Of a stretch of DNA of 64,000 nt, positions 48,001 to 58,189 are shown piece after piece (the stretch's first letter is position 1; every line of letters starts with the position of its first letter). The notes under the pieces were generated by a model. That model had not been told where the DNA came from and made no database searches. It saw only the letters and a program-made list of their open reading frames with translations. The stretch is taken from contig JAJAGP010000570.1 of the NCBI GenBank assembly GCA_025084515.1, positions 141,001 through 205,000 on the forward strand. Direction: 5' to 3'. The stretch is from Ancistrus triradiatus (taxonomy: Eukaryota; Chordata; Actinopteri; Siluriformes; Loricariidae). The position numbers and the translations under genes were made by a program.

Positions 48001-51000
48001 GTACACTCAATTATAATAAACCTATAAGGCTGCAACAAAACAATAACTGAGTCACAGGCTTGCAATGTACCTTAATGTAACTTATTAACCATGTTTCAGG
48101 GGCTAACCAAGCACTTACTGTAATTATCATCTCCACGTTACGAGGAGTGAAAAAGATAATTGAGGACTGGAGAGTTACAGGTGATAGGTCCAGGCTCCGA
48201 GGGAAGAGAAAAAACAGGATCAGGGAACAGATCAGGAGACACAACCCAACGGAGAGACATACATAGAGCTTCCTGAAAGAAATATATGAAGCATTACGCA
48301 ACATTTTTAAAAAGGTGTTGGAAGGCATTGTCTATATAACAAACATTAAAAACTATATGCTTGCATGACACAAAAAATAAGACCATATACAGTGGTGCTT
48401 GAAATTTTCTATATTTCTGCATGTTTGACCTAAAATATTATCAGTTTTTCACTAAAGACCTAAAAGTAAATAACCAAACTAGGGCTGCAACTAACGATTA
48501 TTTTGATAATTGATCGGGTTAAAAAAAAAAAAAAAAAAACCAAAAAAAAAATAGAAATATAACATTAAATAACAGAGCAAATAAGTGCTTACAATAAATG
48601 AATAATAATAAATTACATTTATAAATAAATTAAAATAACAAATTAAATAATAAAGAAAAATAAGTGAATCTCTGATGCAAACATTACATACAAACTCATT
48701 CACGCTCTTACTTTAGGGACTTTGCATTGCAAGCCAAAAATGTTAGCATGTCAACATGCTCCTGGCTAAAGCTGGCTCTCTTTTTATAGACTATATTTCC
48801 TACCGCAGAAAATAAACGCTCAGACAGTGTTGAAGTAGCAGGAATGCATAAATAGGACTTGGCTAGCCTGGCCAATATAGGATGTCTGTCTCTTAACTCC
48901 ATCACTGTCATTATCTAGCTAACAAGCATCAACCCTGGTATTCCGGTTCGCATAGTGTGAGTGCGCCGTTACGTTTCCTCACTTCAAAACGGAACAAACT
49001 CGGGATATTGTGGTGACTTACACTGTTGTTGAGCTCTAGTGATGGGAATTTCTTTTGGCTCGGCTCACTAAAAAGAGCCGGCTTTATTTGTAAATTTGCA
49101 ACTATATACAGGGAAACAAGCCATCATCAACCAAACATCACTCAACAAAATATAAATAAAAATGTGCAAAAAAAGAAAAAGCAACATCCAGGTTACAGTT
49201 TTTAATGAAGATTGGCATAAAAAAAACCCCCAAGGATCTCATCTTTGAGGGGTTTATCCTGCTTCTCCTTTCTGTTATGATCTGACCTGTTTTAGAAAAT
49301 GTAGTTTAGCATCTAACAAGAAGTGCAATAAGCAGCAATGTGTCGGAATGTACAAATCAGGAACCGGCTCCTGTTGTTCGTCTCAAAGAGCCGGCTCTTA
49401 GAGCCGGATCGGTCGCGACTGACACATCACTACTGAGCTCCGATCATCCTCATCGGTGACTGCAACATGTTTTCGTTTCGTTTCGAGGGCTGTATCAGCA
49501 CCGGTCAGATCACTTTTGCAAAGCTTGCATGTTTCACATATTCCTACACTTCTGAGGACTTAAGCCGAACTTTCTTCTCTGCGTCGGTCATGTTTCATTT
49601 GTAGAATGTATTAATTCTTAACGCTAACTTATTTTGAAGATTCCGCGTCCGCGCCGGCTCCGCCTCGCTCCGTTCAATCGCTCGTATTTTTTTTTCCAGC
49701 GTTGAAGTGCCGCAAGTAACGTAAGCGGATATGATAATCCGGGGGACACAAATCATGTGACACAATGAATCAATAATGAAATTCGTTGTCGACACTTTTA
49801 ATAATCGATTATTATCGATTTTATCGATTCGTTGTTGCAGCCCTAAACCAAACCCAGTTGAACAAATGAGAAAAGAATATTATAGTTGCCCATTAATTTG
49901 CTGAGGAAAACCCCAACATTACATGGTTGTAACTGGCGAAAGTATGAACAAAAATCTTTGCTTTCAGTATCTGGTGTGACCCTTTGTTCAGCAATAACTG
50001 CAGCTAAATGTTTCCATAACTTTTGATCAGTCCACATCAGTTTCCTGGAGTATCCTATTCCTCTGTACAGAACAGTTTCAGCTCTGGGATATTGGTGAGT
50101 TTCCTCACATGAACACCTTTCATGACATCTCTATTGGATTAAGGTCAGGACTTTGACTTGGCCACTCCAAAACATTACTTTTAATATTCTTTTATTATTG
50201 TTCTTTAATTAACAACTTGTGTGGTTGGGGTTATTGTATTGCTGCATCACTCACTTTCTCTTGAGATTAATTTCACAGACAGATGTCATGACATTTGTTT
50301 TAGGACTTGCTGGCATAATACAGAATCCAATCTTGGCCAAGATGCAACAAAACAGGCGAACAAAACTATGATAGTACCACCATAACATTCTTATTCTGGA
50401 ATGCAGCGTTTCCTTTTCTCCAGACATAATGCTTCTCATTTAAACAAAAAAAAATCTATTTTGTTTCAATCATCCACAAAATGATATCCAATAGCATTCT
50501 GGATTGTCCATATGCCACGTGATGGTCAGTAATGTAAATTTAGGAGAGCAGTGGCTTTCTCCTTGCAACCCTACAATGCATACAAGTGATGTTCAGTGTT
50601 CTCATGAAGGTGGAGTCGTGAAAATTAACAAATTAACAATTAAAAGTTACCCTGGAATACTTTGTGACCTTCCAGACAATTACACGCCATGTTCTTGGAG
50701 TGATATTTGTTGGTCGACCAAGTAACAATGTCCTTGGCATTTCTTAATTTGTACAAAATCTGTCTGACTGTGGATTGGTGGGGTCCAAACTCTTTGCAGA
50801 TCATTTTGTATCCTTTTCCAGCCTAATGAGCATCAGCAACTCTTTGATAGATCTGATAGTCACTGATAGATCCCTGTTCTTTAAATACACCAGGGTGCCC
50901 ACTCATGCCTGATTAACATCCCACTGATTGAAAACACCTGACTCTAATTTCACTTTCAAATAAGCTGCTAATAATAAATAGTTTTATGATTTATGAACCT

Positions 51001-53087
51001 ATAACAAACTAGGATCACAGTCTTGCCACTCATATGTAATATTGGATCACTTTCCTCAGTAAATCAATGACCAAGTATATTATTTTTATTTCATTTGTGT
51101 AATTGGTTTCTCTTTATTTATTTTTAGGACTTAAAAATATGATCATGTTTTAGATAGATTTATAGAAAATTCTAAAGGGCTCACAAACTTTTAAGCACCA
51201 CTATAAAAGACGATGTCATGATTTTTATTTTCCATTTCTATCTGATGTGGGTTTAATATTTGACTAAATGGTACATTTTCAACTTAGCACAGGAGTCAAT
51301 AAAATAACGGAAGCTTTATAGAACAGATCCAATGGAACACTCACGTGTGACGAGGCTTTAGCCTTTGGTCACTACATGGAATAACTGCCACCAGCTGGGA
51401 TTCCTGACCTGAATATACAGAATCAACAATAGAATTTTATAATTGAAATAATACTTTTCACTTAAACTTAACACAGAAAAAACATCTACATCACATCAGA
51501 AGTATGAAGTGCCTATAATTAGAGATGCATCAATACTGAGACTGGTATCAGGAGTCGACCCATTGCTTTGTATACCATAAGTGTGACATAATCCTATTGT
51601 ACATTGCAATCGGTCTCATTGCTCAACAGACCAAGTAACACGAGATCTTTGAGGAAACGCTTGAGACTTTCCTTAAAGTTCTGTCCACATTGTGGGCTAT
51701 GAATGTTCACACATGCTTCAGCTGGCAGTAGCAGAGGCTCTTCATGCACACTGCAGTGTTACAGATGCTGTGACAGTGGAAAGTTGGTCAATTTCAACAT
51801 TCTACCTTGGTGTATTCTTGTATAGAGGTCATTAAACTATTTCTTAACCAGCAAATTAAAGCAGTCCAAAAAGACAAAGATGCGTTGGTACATTGTGTAA
51901 CGGAGCCTCAAAAGATTCGGATTACAGCAGGAGCTTCTGGATGGTTTTAGTGTTAATCAGTGGAATCCAACTCAGAATGTTTTGATGGTTCTGATACTCT
52001 TCAAAGCGATGTTCTGGAATCAGTGAACTGTTTGTATGATTTCAGCTTTGTATGTGATTCCTGTCATCACTGTACTATAGAAACTGTTGCTGAATGAAAC
52101 GAAGATTTTTCACCTGAAATCAGATAGCTAATGTGAAGTATCATGTACAGTAGTCTGTCTGTGGGGATAAGTTCCAGCGACGCAGCTAAAATGTCTGCAG
52201 TATGGATGGTTTTCAAAGTGAATGAGCAGAAAATAAAACATGCAATTTGCAACACTTGCTCAACTAAGGTTGTACATTTAATCACACAGTTAAAGGCACA
52301 CCACCCTGATAAATATACAGAGTACCTGACAGCAAAAGGCAGATGGACGGATGACAAAGGGATGCAAATGAAGAAATGCAGGCATCTCAGGATAATAACT
52401 CACAATAACAGAGGTCAGAATCAGAAGAAAATAGGTTTGAGCAGGGTTTTTTTAGATGATATGCTATTATATTAAAATGAACATATACTTGTTTTAAATG
52501 TGTACATTATTTCCACATTCATAAAGTAGTTACTCCAAAAGAAAGTCAGCTGAAAGACATTGTTGATGCAATACTTCATTAATGTGGAAATCATGTGACA
52601 TCATTCACAGTTGAGCAACAGCTCCTCCTCCTTAATGTCTGCAGTAATGTATTAAATTTGTCTGTTAATCCAGGGATCAGCTAATCTTTCTACATTTCAC
52701 AAATGTGTGAATCATCTCAGCAGGTATTCACATATAAAATATCACATATCAGCCCAGAATTCCCATATCGGTGCATCCCTACATAAAAGTACTGCGAAAA
52801 AGTCTTAGGCATTCGGTGTAGTCTTCAAATTTTAGTGGTCACACCGCTTGTATTAGCACAACACACACTAACACACCACCACATCAGTAATAAGTACAGT
52901 TTTGAACAGTAGTGTTGGTTAAGTGCAAAATACATATTGTATTTTTATGTTAATGAAGTTTACCTCTAGGTATCCGTCCTGTTCCCTGACATGTAGGACA
53001 TGTGTCTGAATGCCCTTCCCCAGTGATGCTGCCATAATCCATCCACCTGAAGGGCTTGTGATTCCCTTTGACTTCCTTGTCAGCCAT
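42019..53087 (-). CDS. tmem106a: TMEM106-family type II membrane protein (tmem106a), seven exons
   Basis: Rebuilt exons: 53087-52964, 51408-51345, 48272-48119, 47894-47754, 47623-47580, 46229-46176 and 42136-42019. All have AG/GT borders and compatible phases, giving 699 nt and 232 aa. Seen in the product are a zinc-ribbon-like CPTCQGTGRIPRG at 30-42, one membrane helix at about 65-86 ending FFLFPRS, a lumenal domain with sequons at N118, N139, N150 and N221, and paired cysteines C179/C218 as in the family. Family members are late-endosome/lysosome type II proteins. TMEM106A rather than B or C is chosen because nbr1 is upstream and arl4d downstream, as in human. The cytosolic part is shorter than in mammals. 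The start codon has a good context (gccatcATGG). A 5' UTR exon upstream of 53.3 kb is likely but not placed. Introns are packed with transposons. Confidence 0.92.
42137..42922. other. tmem106a intron 6, left part; transposon-end hairpin
   Basis: Holds a perfect 12-bp inverted repeat with 6-bp loop at 42602-42631 (cagacttttgca...tgcaaaagtctg). It resembles the gtgctgtgcaaaagtct end of a Tc1 family; a related end is at about 52791. Otherwise AT-rich. Confidence 0.5.
42923..43178. mobile_element. Foldback (TTGGGAC) element, short copy
   Basis: Left end tacaactcgaaatcagaaaa, right end cttttttgattcagtgta in inverse orientation. Internal words caaacagtatgaaccc and cctgcaacacgttcc are shared with the 24105 family. 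Centre deleted. Confidence 0.65.
43288..43353. repeat. (TG)n / (CA)n microsatellite pair
   Basis: TG run 43288-43301 followed by CA run 43309-43353, directly before the Tc1 end. Confidence 0.93.
43356..44980 (+). mobile_element. Tc1/mariner element (cagtgccctccataatt family), best-preserved transposase
   Basis: Inverted ends cagtgccctccataattatt and aataatttatggagggcatt then g. Transposase starts at 43733 (MGKTKEHGIQVRQMCVDPHK) with first helix-turn-helix YKKIATRLHLSISTVRGIIK. A frameshift near 43920 leads to a 178-aa second piece (43921-44457) with the second helix-turn-helix KTTIRRYLHANKLFGRHARK, first catalytic segment LWSDETKIELFGNKC and LKYGGGSVMLWACFSSKGPG. A second frameshift occurs at the QQDN motif (about 44450), after which a glutamate-bearing PIENLWGELK region is readable out of frame. 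Dead, but younger-looking than the other copies. Lies in tmem106a intron 6. Confidence 0.93.
44981..45097. repeat. (TG)n-(TA)n-(CA)n compound microsatellite
   Basis: TG tract to 45004, TA tract about 45005-45045, CA tract about 45079-45097. Short IYIYIY ORFs here are artefacts. Confidence 0.95.
45150..45935 (+). mobile_element. Tc1-like pseudo-element, related to 43356 copy
   Basis: DNA-level match to the catalytic half of the neighbouring element: atctggagtttgctaaatgc, ttaagtatggtggcaggtct, taccaggacattttaaa and ccatggccatctcagtgccc. It ends near accatatcatggagaggact, a decayed terminal repeat. Many frameshifts; no useful ORF. The 5' half is absent. Confidence 0.8.
46176..46229 (-). CDS. 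tmem106a: tmem106a coding exon 6 (54 nt)
   Basis: Acceptor cctgcag, donor GTAAGTA. Encodes NYCKSSSIRIHTLFLHLQ with both edge codons split, matching the family block YC..I.VHT.FL.LQ. It carries the first lumenal cysteine. Too short for ORF calling; placed by phase (1 + 51 + 2 nt) and protein similarity. Confidence 0.88.
46230..47094. other. tmem106a intron 5, no further exon seen
   Basis: AT-rich intron sequence without recognisable repeat. Confidence 0.5.
47095..47345 (-). repeat. Common teleost interspersed repeat (unclassified), intron 5
   Basis: Words ggttctggcacctatccccg, gggtagagagtcaattg and caggaactcgaaccccag are a known fish-repeat order; class not assigned. Confidence 0.45.
47580..47623 (-). 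CDS. tmem106a: tmem106a coding exon 5 (44 nt)
   Basis: Acceptor ttccttctcag, donor GTAAGTG. Encodes FTVVTTNTIDDPGL plus AA of a split Asn codon. Corresponds to the family segment after the second beta region (..YTVPTVI.. in TMEM106B). Confidence 0.9.
47754..47894 (-). CDS. tmem106a: tmem106a coding exon 4
   Basis: 47 complete codons beginning NRLNISNQNFVTIKAHDLDL and ending SPRSVKM. Contains three N-glycosylation sequons (NIS, NET, NVT) and the VVGRTKI block that matches VIGKARL in TMEM106B. Donor is GTGGGT. Confidence 0.93.
48119..48272 (-). CDS. tmem106a: tmem106a coding exon 3 (transmembrane)
   Basis: Acceptor tatatttctttcag, donor GTAAGTG. Encodes KLYVCLSVGLCLLICSLILF then FLFPRSLDLSPVTL: the signal-anchor helix and the invariant FFLFPRS boundary of the TMEM106 family. 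The first nucleotide completes Thr63. Confidence 0.95.
48480..49845 (-). mobile_element. hAT element with transposase C-terminus
   Basis: Ends tagggctgcaac and gttgcagcccta are inverted repeats. The flanking AACCAAAC at 48472-48479 and 49846-49853 is a perfect 8-bp target-site duplication, diagnostic of hAT. 48911-48708 encodes a 67-aa hAT C-terminal dimerisation segment (LAKSYLCIPATSTLSERLFS then AVGNIVYKKRASF). The N-terminal and catalytic RNase-H-like parts are missing, so it is non-autonomous. Confidence 0.95.
49037..49432. mobile_element. Short non-autonomous hAT nested in the hAT
   Basis: Ends tagtgatggga and cacatcacta are inverted. Flanks TTGAGCTC (49029-49036) and CTGAGCTC (49433-49440) are an 8-bp target duplication with one change. 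Subterminal gagccggctc words on both sides are typical of a widespread fish hAT MITE. No ORF. Confidence 0.88.
51345..51408 (-). CDS. tmem106a: tmem106a coding exon 2 (64 nt)
   Basis: Acceptor gtatattcag, donor GTGAGTG. Encodes QESQLVAVIPCSDQRLKPRH, matching the family [20 protein letters not shown]; both edge codons are split (Gly42, Thr63). Confidence 0.95.
51521..52780 (+). mobile_element. hAT element with BED zinc-finger remnant
   Basis: Inverted ends agagatgcatcaatactg and atatcggtgcatccct. 52143-52475 contains MSAVWMVFKVNEQKI, ICNTCSTKVVHLITQLKAHH and PDKYTEY, which fits a BED zinc finger (aromatic W..F, CxxC, HxxxxH-like) at a hAT transposase N-terminus. The start of the finger and the catalytic domain are gone. 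Target duplication not convincing. Lies in tmem106a intron 1. Confidence 0.72.
52964..53087 (-). CDS. tmem106a: tmem106a coding exon 1
   Basis: Starts MADKEVKGNHKPFRWMDYGS and runs to the CPTCQGTGRIPR motif; donor GTAAAC after AGAG. The CxxC...G.GxxP motif is the conserved cytosolic signature of TMEM106 proteins. Upstream in-frame sequence offers no better ATG. Confidence 0.92.
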
Positions 53088-53303
53088 GATGGCTGCTGTA
53101 GCCTACTTACTGAAGGTGACCTGGACTAATGCTTGGAGGGTCCCAGTCTACAGAGAGAGATTTACACTGATAAGTGTCTCTGAGCAAAAAGACTGTCAAC
53201 AAGCCTGTGTAGTTCCTGACACTTCTTTCCAGATTACTAATCACCCAATACAACAAAGTAGATTAATCCTCTTTACCTGTACAATGATATTTCAAGCAGT
53301 GTA

Positions 53304-54589
53304 CAGTGGGGCAAAAAAGTATTTACTCAGCCACTGATGGTGGCAACACGGACTTTCAACTCCCTCCACAAATTTTCTATGGGGTTGAGGTCTGGAGACT
53401 GGCTAGGCCACTCCAGGACCTTGAAATGCTTTTTACGGAGCCACTCCTTCGTTGCCCGAGTGGTGTGTTTGGGATCATTGTCATGCTGGAAGACCCAGCC
53501 ACGTTCCATCTTCAGTGCTCTCACTGATGTAAGGAGGTTTTACCTTAAAATCTCATGATACATGGCCCCGTTCATTCTTCCCTTAACACGGATCAGTCGT
53601 CCTGTCCCCTTTCCAGAAAAACAGCCCCAAAGCATGATGTTTCCACCCCCATGCTTCACAGTAGGTATGGTGTTCTTGGGATGCAACTCAGCATTCTTCT
53701 TCCTCCAAACACGACAAGTTGAGTTTTTACCAAAAAGTTCTATTTTGGTTTCATCTGACCACATGATATTCTCCCAATCCTCTTTGGATTCATCCATATG
53801 CTCTCTGGTAAACTTCAGACGGGCCTGGACATGTACTGGCTTATTAAGCAGAGGGACACGCCTGGCACTGCAGGATCTGAGTCCCTCTCGGCGTAGTGTG
53901 TTACTGATGGTAGCCTTTGTTACTTTGGTCCCAGCTCTCTGAAGGTCATTCATCAGTCCCCTCCGTGTAGTTCTGGGATTTTGCTCACTCACTGTCCTCA
54001 TGATCATTATGACCCCACGGGATGAGATCTTGTGTGGGGCCCCAGATCGGGGGAGATTATCAATGGTCTTGTTATGTCTTCCATTTTCTTACGATTGCTC
54101 CCATAGTTGATTTATTCACACCAACCTGCTTGCCTATTGTAGATTTCACTCTTCCCAGCCTGGTGCAGGTCTACAATTTTCTTCCTGATGTCCTTTGACA
54201 AGCTTCTTTGGTCTTGGCCATGGTTGAGTTTGGAGTCTGACTGTTTGAGGCTGTGGACAGGTGTCTATTATACAGATAACGAGGTCAAACAGGCGCGCAT
54301 TAATACAGGTAACCAGTTGGAGGACAGAAGAGCTTCTTAAAAGAAGAAAGTTGCAGGTCTGTGAGAGTCAGAAATCTTGCTTGTTTTGTGGGTGACCAAA
54401 TACTTATTTTCCTCCATGATTACAATTAAATTCTTTAAAAATCCTACATGTGATTTCCTGGATTTTTTTTCTCATTTTGTCTCTCATAGTTGAAGTGTAG
54501 CTATGATGAAAATGACAGACCTCTCTCATCTTTCTAAGTAGGAGAACTTGCACAATCAGTGGCTGACTAAATACTTTTTTGCCCCACTG
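53304..54589 (-). mobile_element. Tc1/mariner element (cagtggggcaaaa family), 217 bp upstream of tmem106a ATG
   Basis: TA-flanked on both sides. Minus-strand pieces: 54007-53540 (155 aa) with TRRGLMNDLQRAGTKVTKAT, RKKNAELHPKNTIPTVKHGG and GKGTGRLIRVKGRMNG, including the first catalytic aspartate (WSDETKIELF); and 53524-53327 with WVFQHDNDPKHTTRATKEWL and SPDLNPIENLWRELKVRVA. All three catalytic acids survive, but the frame is broken near 53530 and the N-terminus is frameshifted. About 220 bp after WRELKVRVA is deleted up to the terminal repeat. Confidence 0.94.
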
Positions 54590-55971
54590 TATATAGCCGG
54601 GGTCAAACAAAAGCTAAAATAACAACATAATTTCACTACACAATAAATAATGTCATATACCTACATTAAATTGAAACACTGCCCCCAAACTAATTAAAGC
54701 CAAACAGAATCAATTATGAAATATGCAGTGTTCATTCATATAATATATAAAACTAAAAACAAAACTCTGTCAAAACTGGAAAAGCAGTGAGGAGTGTGTT
54801 AACTCGCATTACAGTGCACTCAGTACATATCTGTCGCAGAGGTGTGACACAGCGACCAAGGTTTCAGTTCCTATGAAAACAAAAAAGCAAGCTCTTACAT
54901 TTACGTTGTTTATTAGAATATGAAACTGTGTCTGCAGGCTATTCTTAATGAATGAACAATCGCATAAAATATTCTATAAGACACTGATAACTGAGAACTA
55001 CAGACTGCTCTTAAAATCACTGTAGACGCGTGTAGCTGATCTCAACTCAAATCCTGAACTATAAACGAAACTTGGCTATGCACATCCAATACGTTTAAGT
55101 AACTCATCAATTAATTCCAAAACACACGTTTAGTTCAGTAAAATGAAAGTTCAAAACTGAGTCAGTGACGTTTTAACTTTCTGCCACAACACAACGCACA
55201 AAAATACAATCGCCGAGGTGTTACACCTACCCGTCATATGTCCAGGTTACTCAACCGCCTTTCTTAGTTCTGCTTGAAACGTAGCTAGGGTAATACAAAA
55301 ATGTGATCTCCCTTATTAATAAATACCAAAAATCTTCCCTTTCGTACCAGACAGACAGGCTCAAAGTTCTTCCGACTTTTGAAGAATGTGCTTAGCTGTC
55401 GCGTCGTTTCCGTCTCGCAGTGGCTGGTCGTAAAAAAAATGGCTAAGGCTTCTAAACAGAACGACACAACAGTACACAAAGCGTCCGTATTATAGAGCGT
55501 GGCAGTATTGTGACACTAACTGTGTGTAGTACGGTAGAATCTAGCCCAAGTGCGACAATTAGCACCTGAGTACTTCGAGGCAAGGTTATGTTGCCTCCTG
55601 CCATACAGTTCACTTTTAATCACGTTGTACAATGTGTAGGTATTCTGTTGACAGCAACTAGCCCCACAGTAGCTATCAAACACTGGTTAGGCTCGGTGGT
55701 CTTATCTGAATTTTAAGTCGAGTAAAAATAAATAAAACAAACCAAAAGCCAGTATTTTCTGCCTGCTGTTTGCTCTGGGCAAAAATGCCTTGTTGCTGGC
55801 AGAGATCATAGGAGAATGAACAGACTGGTTCAAGATGATAGAAAGAAAACATAAAGAACCACATTACAACCGAGGTATGCAGAAGAGTAACTCTGAATGC
55901 ACAATACATCAAACCTTGAAGCAGATTGGCTACAGCGGCAGAACACTGAGTGCCATTCCTATCCACTAAGA
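54590..55971. other. No coding gene; possible tmem106a 5' region
   Basis: Contains scattered CpG sites between about 55140 and 55560 (tcgccgaggtgttaca; gctgtcgcgtcgtttccgtc), more than the AT-rich surroundings. As it lies upstream of tmem106a on its strand it may hold the promoter and a non-coding exon. A candidate donor is ACGG|GTAGGT near 55232. Unproven. Confidence 0.35.
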
Positions 55972-56141
55972 CAGTGTTTTTCAGTCCCGGTCTTGGCAAC
56001 CCACCGCTCTGCACAATTCAGTGCGTCTCCTCTTCAAACACACCCACTTTAATGAGCTGTGTAGTTGGATCAGGTGTGTTGGGAGTAGGAAAACACTGAA
56101 ACATGCAGATCAGGCACCAGGACCAGGACTGAGAAACACTG
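55972..56141. mobile_element. Palindromic MITE
   Basis: Left end cagtgtttttcagtcccggt and right end accaggactgagaaacactg are inverted repeats; the centre contains acacacccac and tcaggtgtgttggg. A very common short fish element without coding capacity. Confidence 0.7.
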
Positions 56142-56144
56142 CAC

Positions 56145-57085
56145 TAAGAACAGGCAACTGAGGCTATAATTCCCATGGGTTTACCAAAACTGGACAACAG
56201 ACGATTGGAAAAACGTTGGCCAGTGCGAGTCTCAATTTCTGCTGTCAAACTGGTTTTTGATCATGACAAAGCATTGAGGCGGTGCAGATCAACGGCAAAC
56301 CGGATCATGAAGGACATTCACTATCCCAACCATTATTTTTTTCAATGGTTACCCTCTGCAAACGTCATTTCATCAGAGCCAGGACTGAGAGGCTATAAGG
56401 ACTTTAAATAGGTACTAACAGCTGAATTCACATATCAATACTAATGCACAAGACAATCACATACAGTCATTAAAACGCATTTGCACATGTACAGGTCCTA
56501 ACTGGGGTCACCATTCAATCACTTAGACTTCGGTAGAGTACACTGGACACTGACACTTTAAACTAATAGTTTGCACTCAATCTCTTTTGCACTGTATGTT
56601 GCAATTTGAAGATTCCCTCTCACTATGCACAAAACCTGTTCCCATTCCCTGCATTTCCGTTCCCTGATTTGTGTGAGTGTATATGTCTACTTAGTTTTTT
56701 TTCTTTCTTTCTTTCTTTTTTATTATCTTATTTTTATTATTATTTGTATTTATTTCTATGTTTGTTTATTCTTATCTATTTTTTTTTCTTTTGCACAGTC
56801 TCGGACCAGCCGCTCTACATTTCACTGTACTTTGTAACAGCTACAAATGCACGTGACAAATAAAAATCTTGAATCTTGAATCTTTACTCAAATGGCCTCC
56901 AGATCTCAATCCAATAGAGCACCTTTGCTATGTGGTGAGATTCGCATCATGGATGTGCAGCCAACAAATCTGCAGCAACTGCGTAACGCTATCATGTCAG
57001 TAGATTATGGACCAAAATCTCTGTGGAATGTTTCCAGCACCTTGTTGAACCTATGCCATGAAGAATTAAGGCAGTTCTGAATTCA
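56145..57085 (+). mobile_element. Tc1-like fragment split by a LINE 3' end
   Basis: 56178-56247 reads NWTTDDWKNVGQCESQFLL in one frame (first catalytic region of another Tc1 family, with the aspartate changed). After the LINE, 56886-57085 continues with SNPIEHLWYV-type sequence out of frame and the REIRIMDVQPTNLQQLRNAI tail common to that family. Terminal repeats not recognised. Confidence 0.75.
56250..56884 (+). mobile_element. LINE 3' end inserted in Tc1 fragment
   Basis: Starts with a decayed polymerase C-terminus (CRSTANRIMKDIHYPNHYFF, compare RAxKIxxDPxHPxxxxF in this group). It continues with a T-rich 3' UTR containing cacagtctcggaccagccgc and tttcactgtactttgtaaca. It ends in a repeated cttgaat tail typical of a teleost LINE family. 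5' truncated. Confidence 0.7.
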
Positions 57086-57404
57086 AAAGTGTTCCAACCC
57101 AGTACTAGCAAGACGCACATAATAAACAGGCTGGTGAGTGTATATTGAGACTGTACATAGCACTGTGGCCTGATATCAATACAGTGTGAAATTCTGCTTA
57201 TGCACACCAACTATACCCACCTGTTAATGAAGAAGATGAGAGGAATTCTGATTAACTTGCCTGGTGTCTACAAATTAACAATAGAGCTTGTATTTACTTG
57301 GCTGGTAACTATTTTATATATATATCTATATATAAAAATATACTCTTAGCTGCAACTGTCAAGTCAAAGTCCAAAGTATTTCATTATGCCAAAATAATAC
57401 ATGA
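57086..57404. other. No gene seen
   Basis: AT-rich spacer. Confidence 0.5.
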
Positions 57405-57600
57405 GGCAGCATGGTGGTAAAGTGATTAATGCTGTCATCTCACAGCTACAGAGACATGGGTTTGAGTCCCAGCCTGTTCTCCCCATATCTGCAGGGGTTT
57501 TCTCACACATTCCAAAGACATGCACTCTGCAACTGACTGGCATCCTGTTCAGGGTTGGTCCTGCCCTGCTCCCTGTGCTGTCAGTTATGTCCCAGCCCTA
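57405..57600 (+). repeat. SINE-like interspersed repeat
   Basis: Words ggcagcatggtggtaaagtg, gacatgggtttgagtcccag and attccaaagacatgcactct match the 19857 family, diverged. Confidence 0.55.
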
Positions 57601-58189
57601 CCTCAATATTATATTGTGTGAAGTAAGTTGCTGTTTGATGCCCAGTATAGTCTTAGAGGGTGCACAAAACACATTCTGCTTGATCTATTACAGGGATTCA
57701 ATGCTAGAAAAGTGATTCGCATGTTGGCTTTTTATGGGTGTGTTTTTTTCTAATTTGAAGTAAAACAGAAAGTTGATACAGTGCTGTAATGGATACAGCA
57801 CTGCAAATTCAACTCAGTCTCCACACAGTAAACCACTTTTAAGTTCCAAGATTTTTCTCCCTCTGTAGATTCTGTGGTTAAAAAGAACAAAAAACAGGAT
57901 CAGAGGCCACTTCCCATTAGTAAAACAGGAAGCTGACTATAGGGAAAATGCCTCAGCCATTTCATTTCAGAAAGTGTACTGCATACTCCTGAAATGTAGC
58001 TTTCTGTCTACAGTATTCCAGGGTTTTATTTGGAATAAGACATTACTGGAATAAGACAGGTGGCACCTTCACTACACACCTCTCTCTCTGCCCGGACCAT
58101 TTCCAGGTGCTTAGCAGAAGGAAATTGTTGTCACAGCACTCATTATGTGTCCTGCCATTGACAGCCAGCCACCTTCTTTTGCAGTGGTG
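57601..58189. other. No gene seen
   Basis: No recognisable coding sequence or repeat. Confidence 0.5.

Larger units (their letters stand above)
48390..51203 (-). mobile_element. Tc1/mariner element (gcttgaaagtttgtga family) carrying nested insertions
   Basis: Starts cagtggtgcttgaaa at 48390 (TA before) and ends ttttaagcaccact at about 51203 (TA after). The transposase (minus strand, about 50900-49980) is heavily mutated. DNA-level remnants include gagcagtggctttctccttg and tcttggagtgatatttgttg. Interrupted at 48479 by a hAT element; host sequence resumes at 49846. Sits wholly inside tmem106a intron 2, between the exons at 48272 and 51345. Confidence 0.92.
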
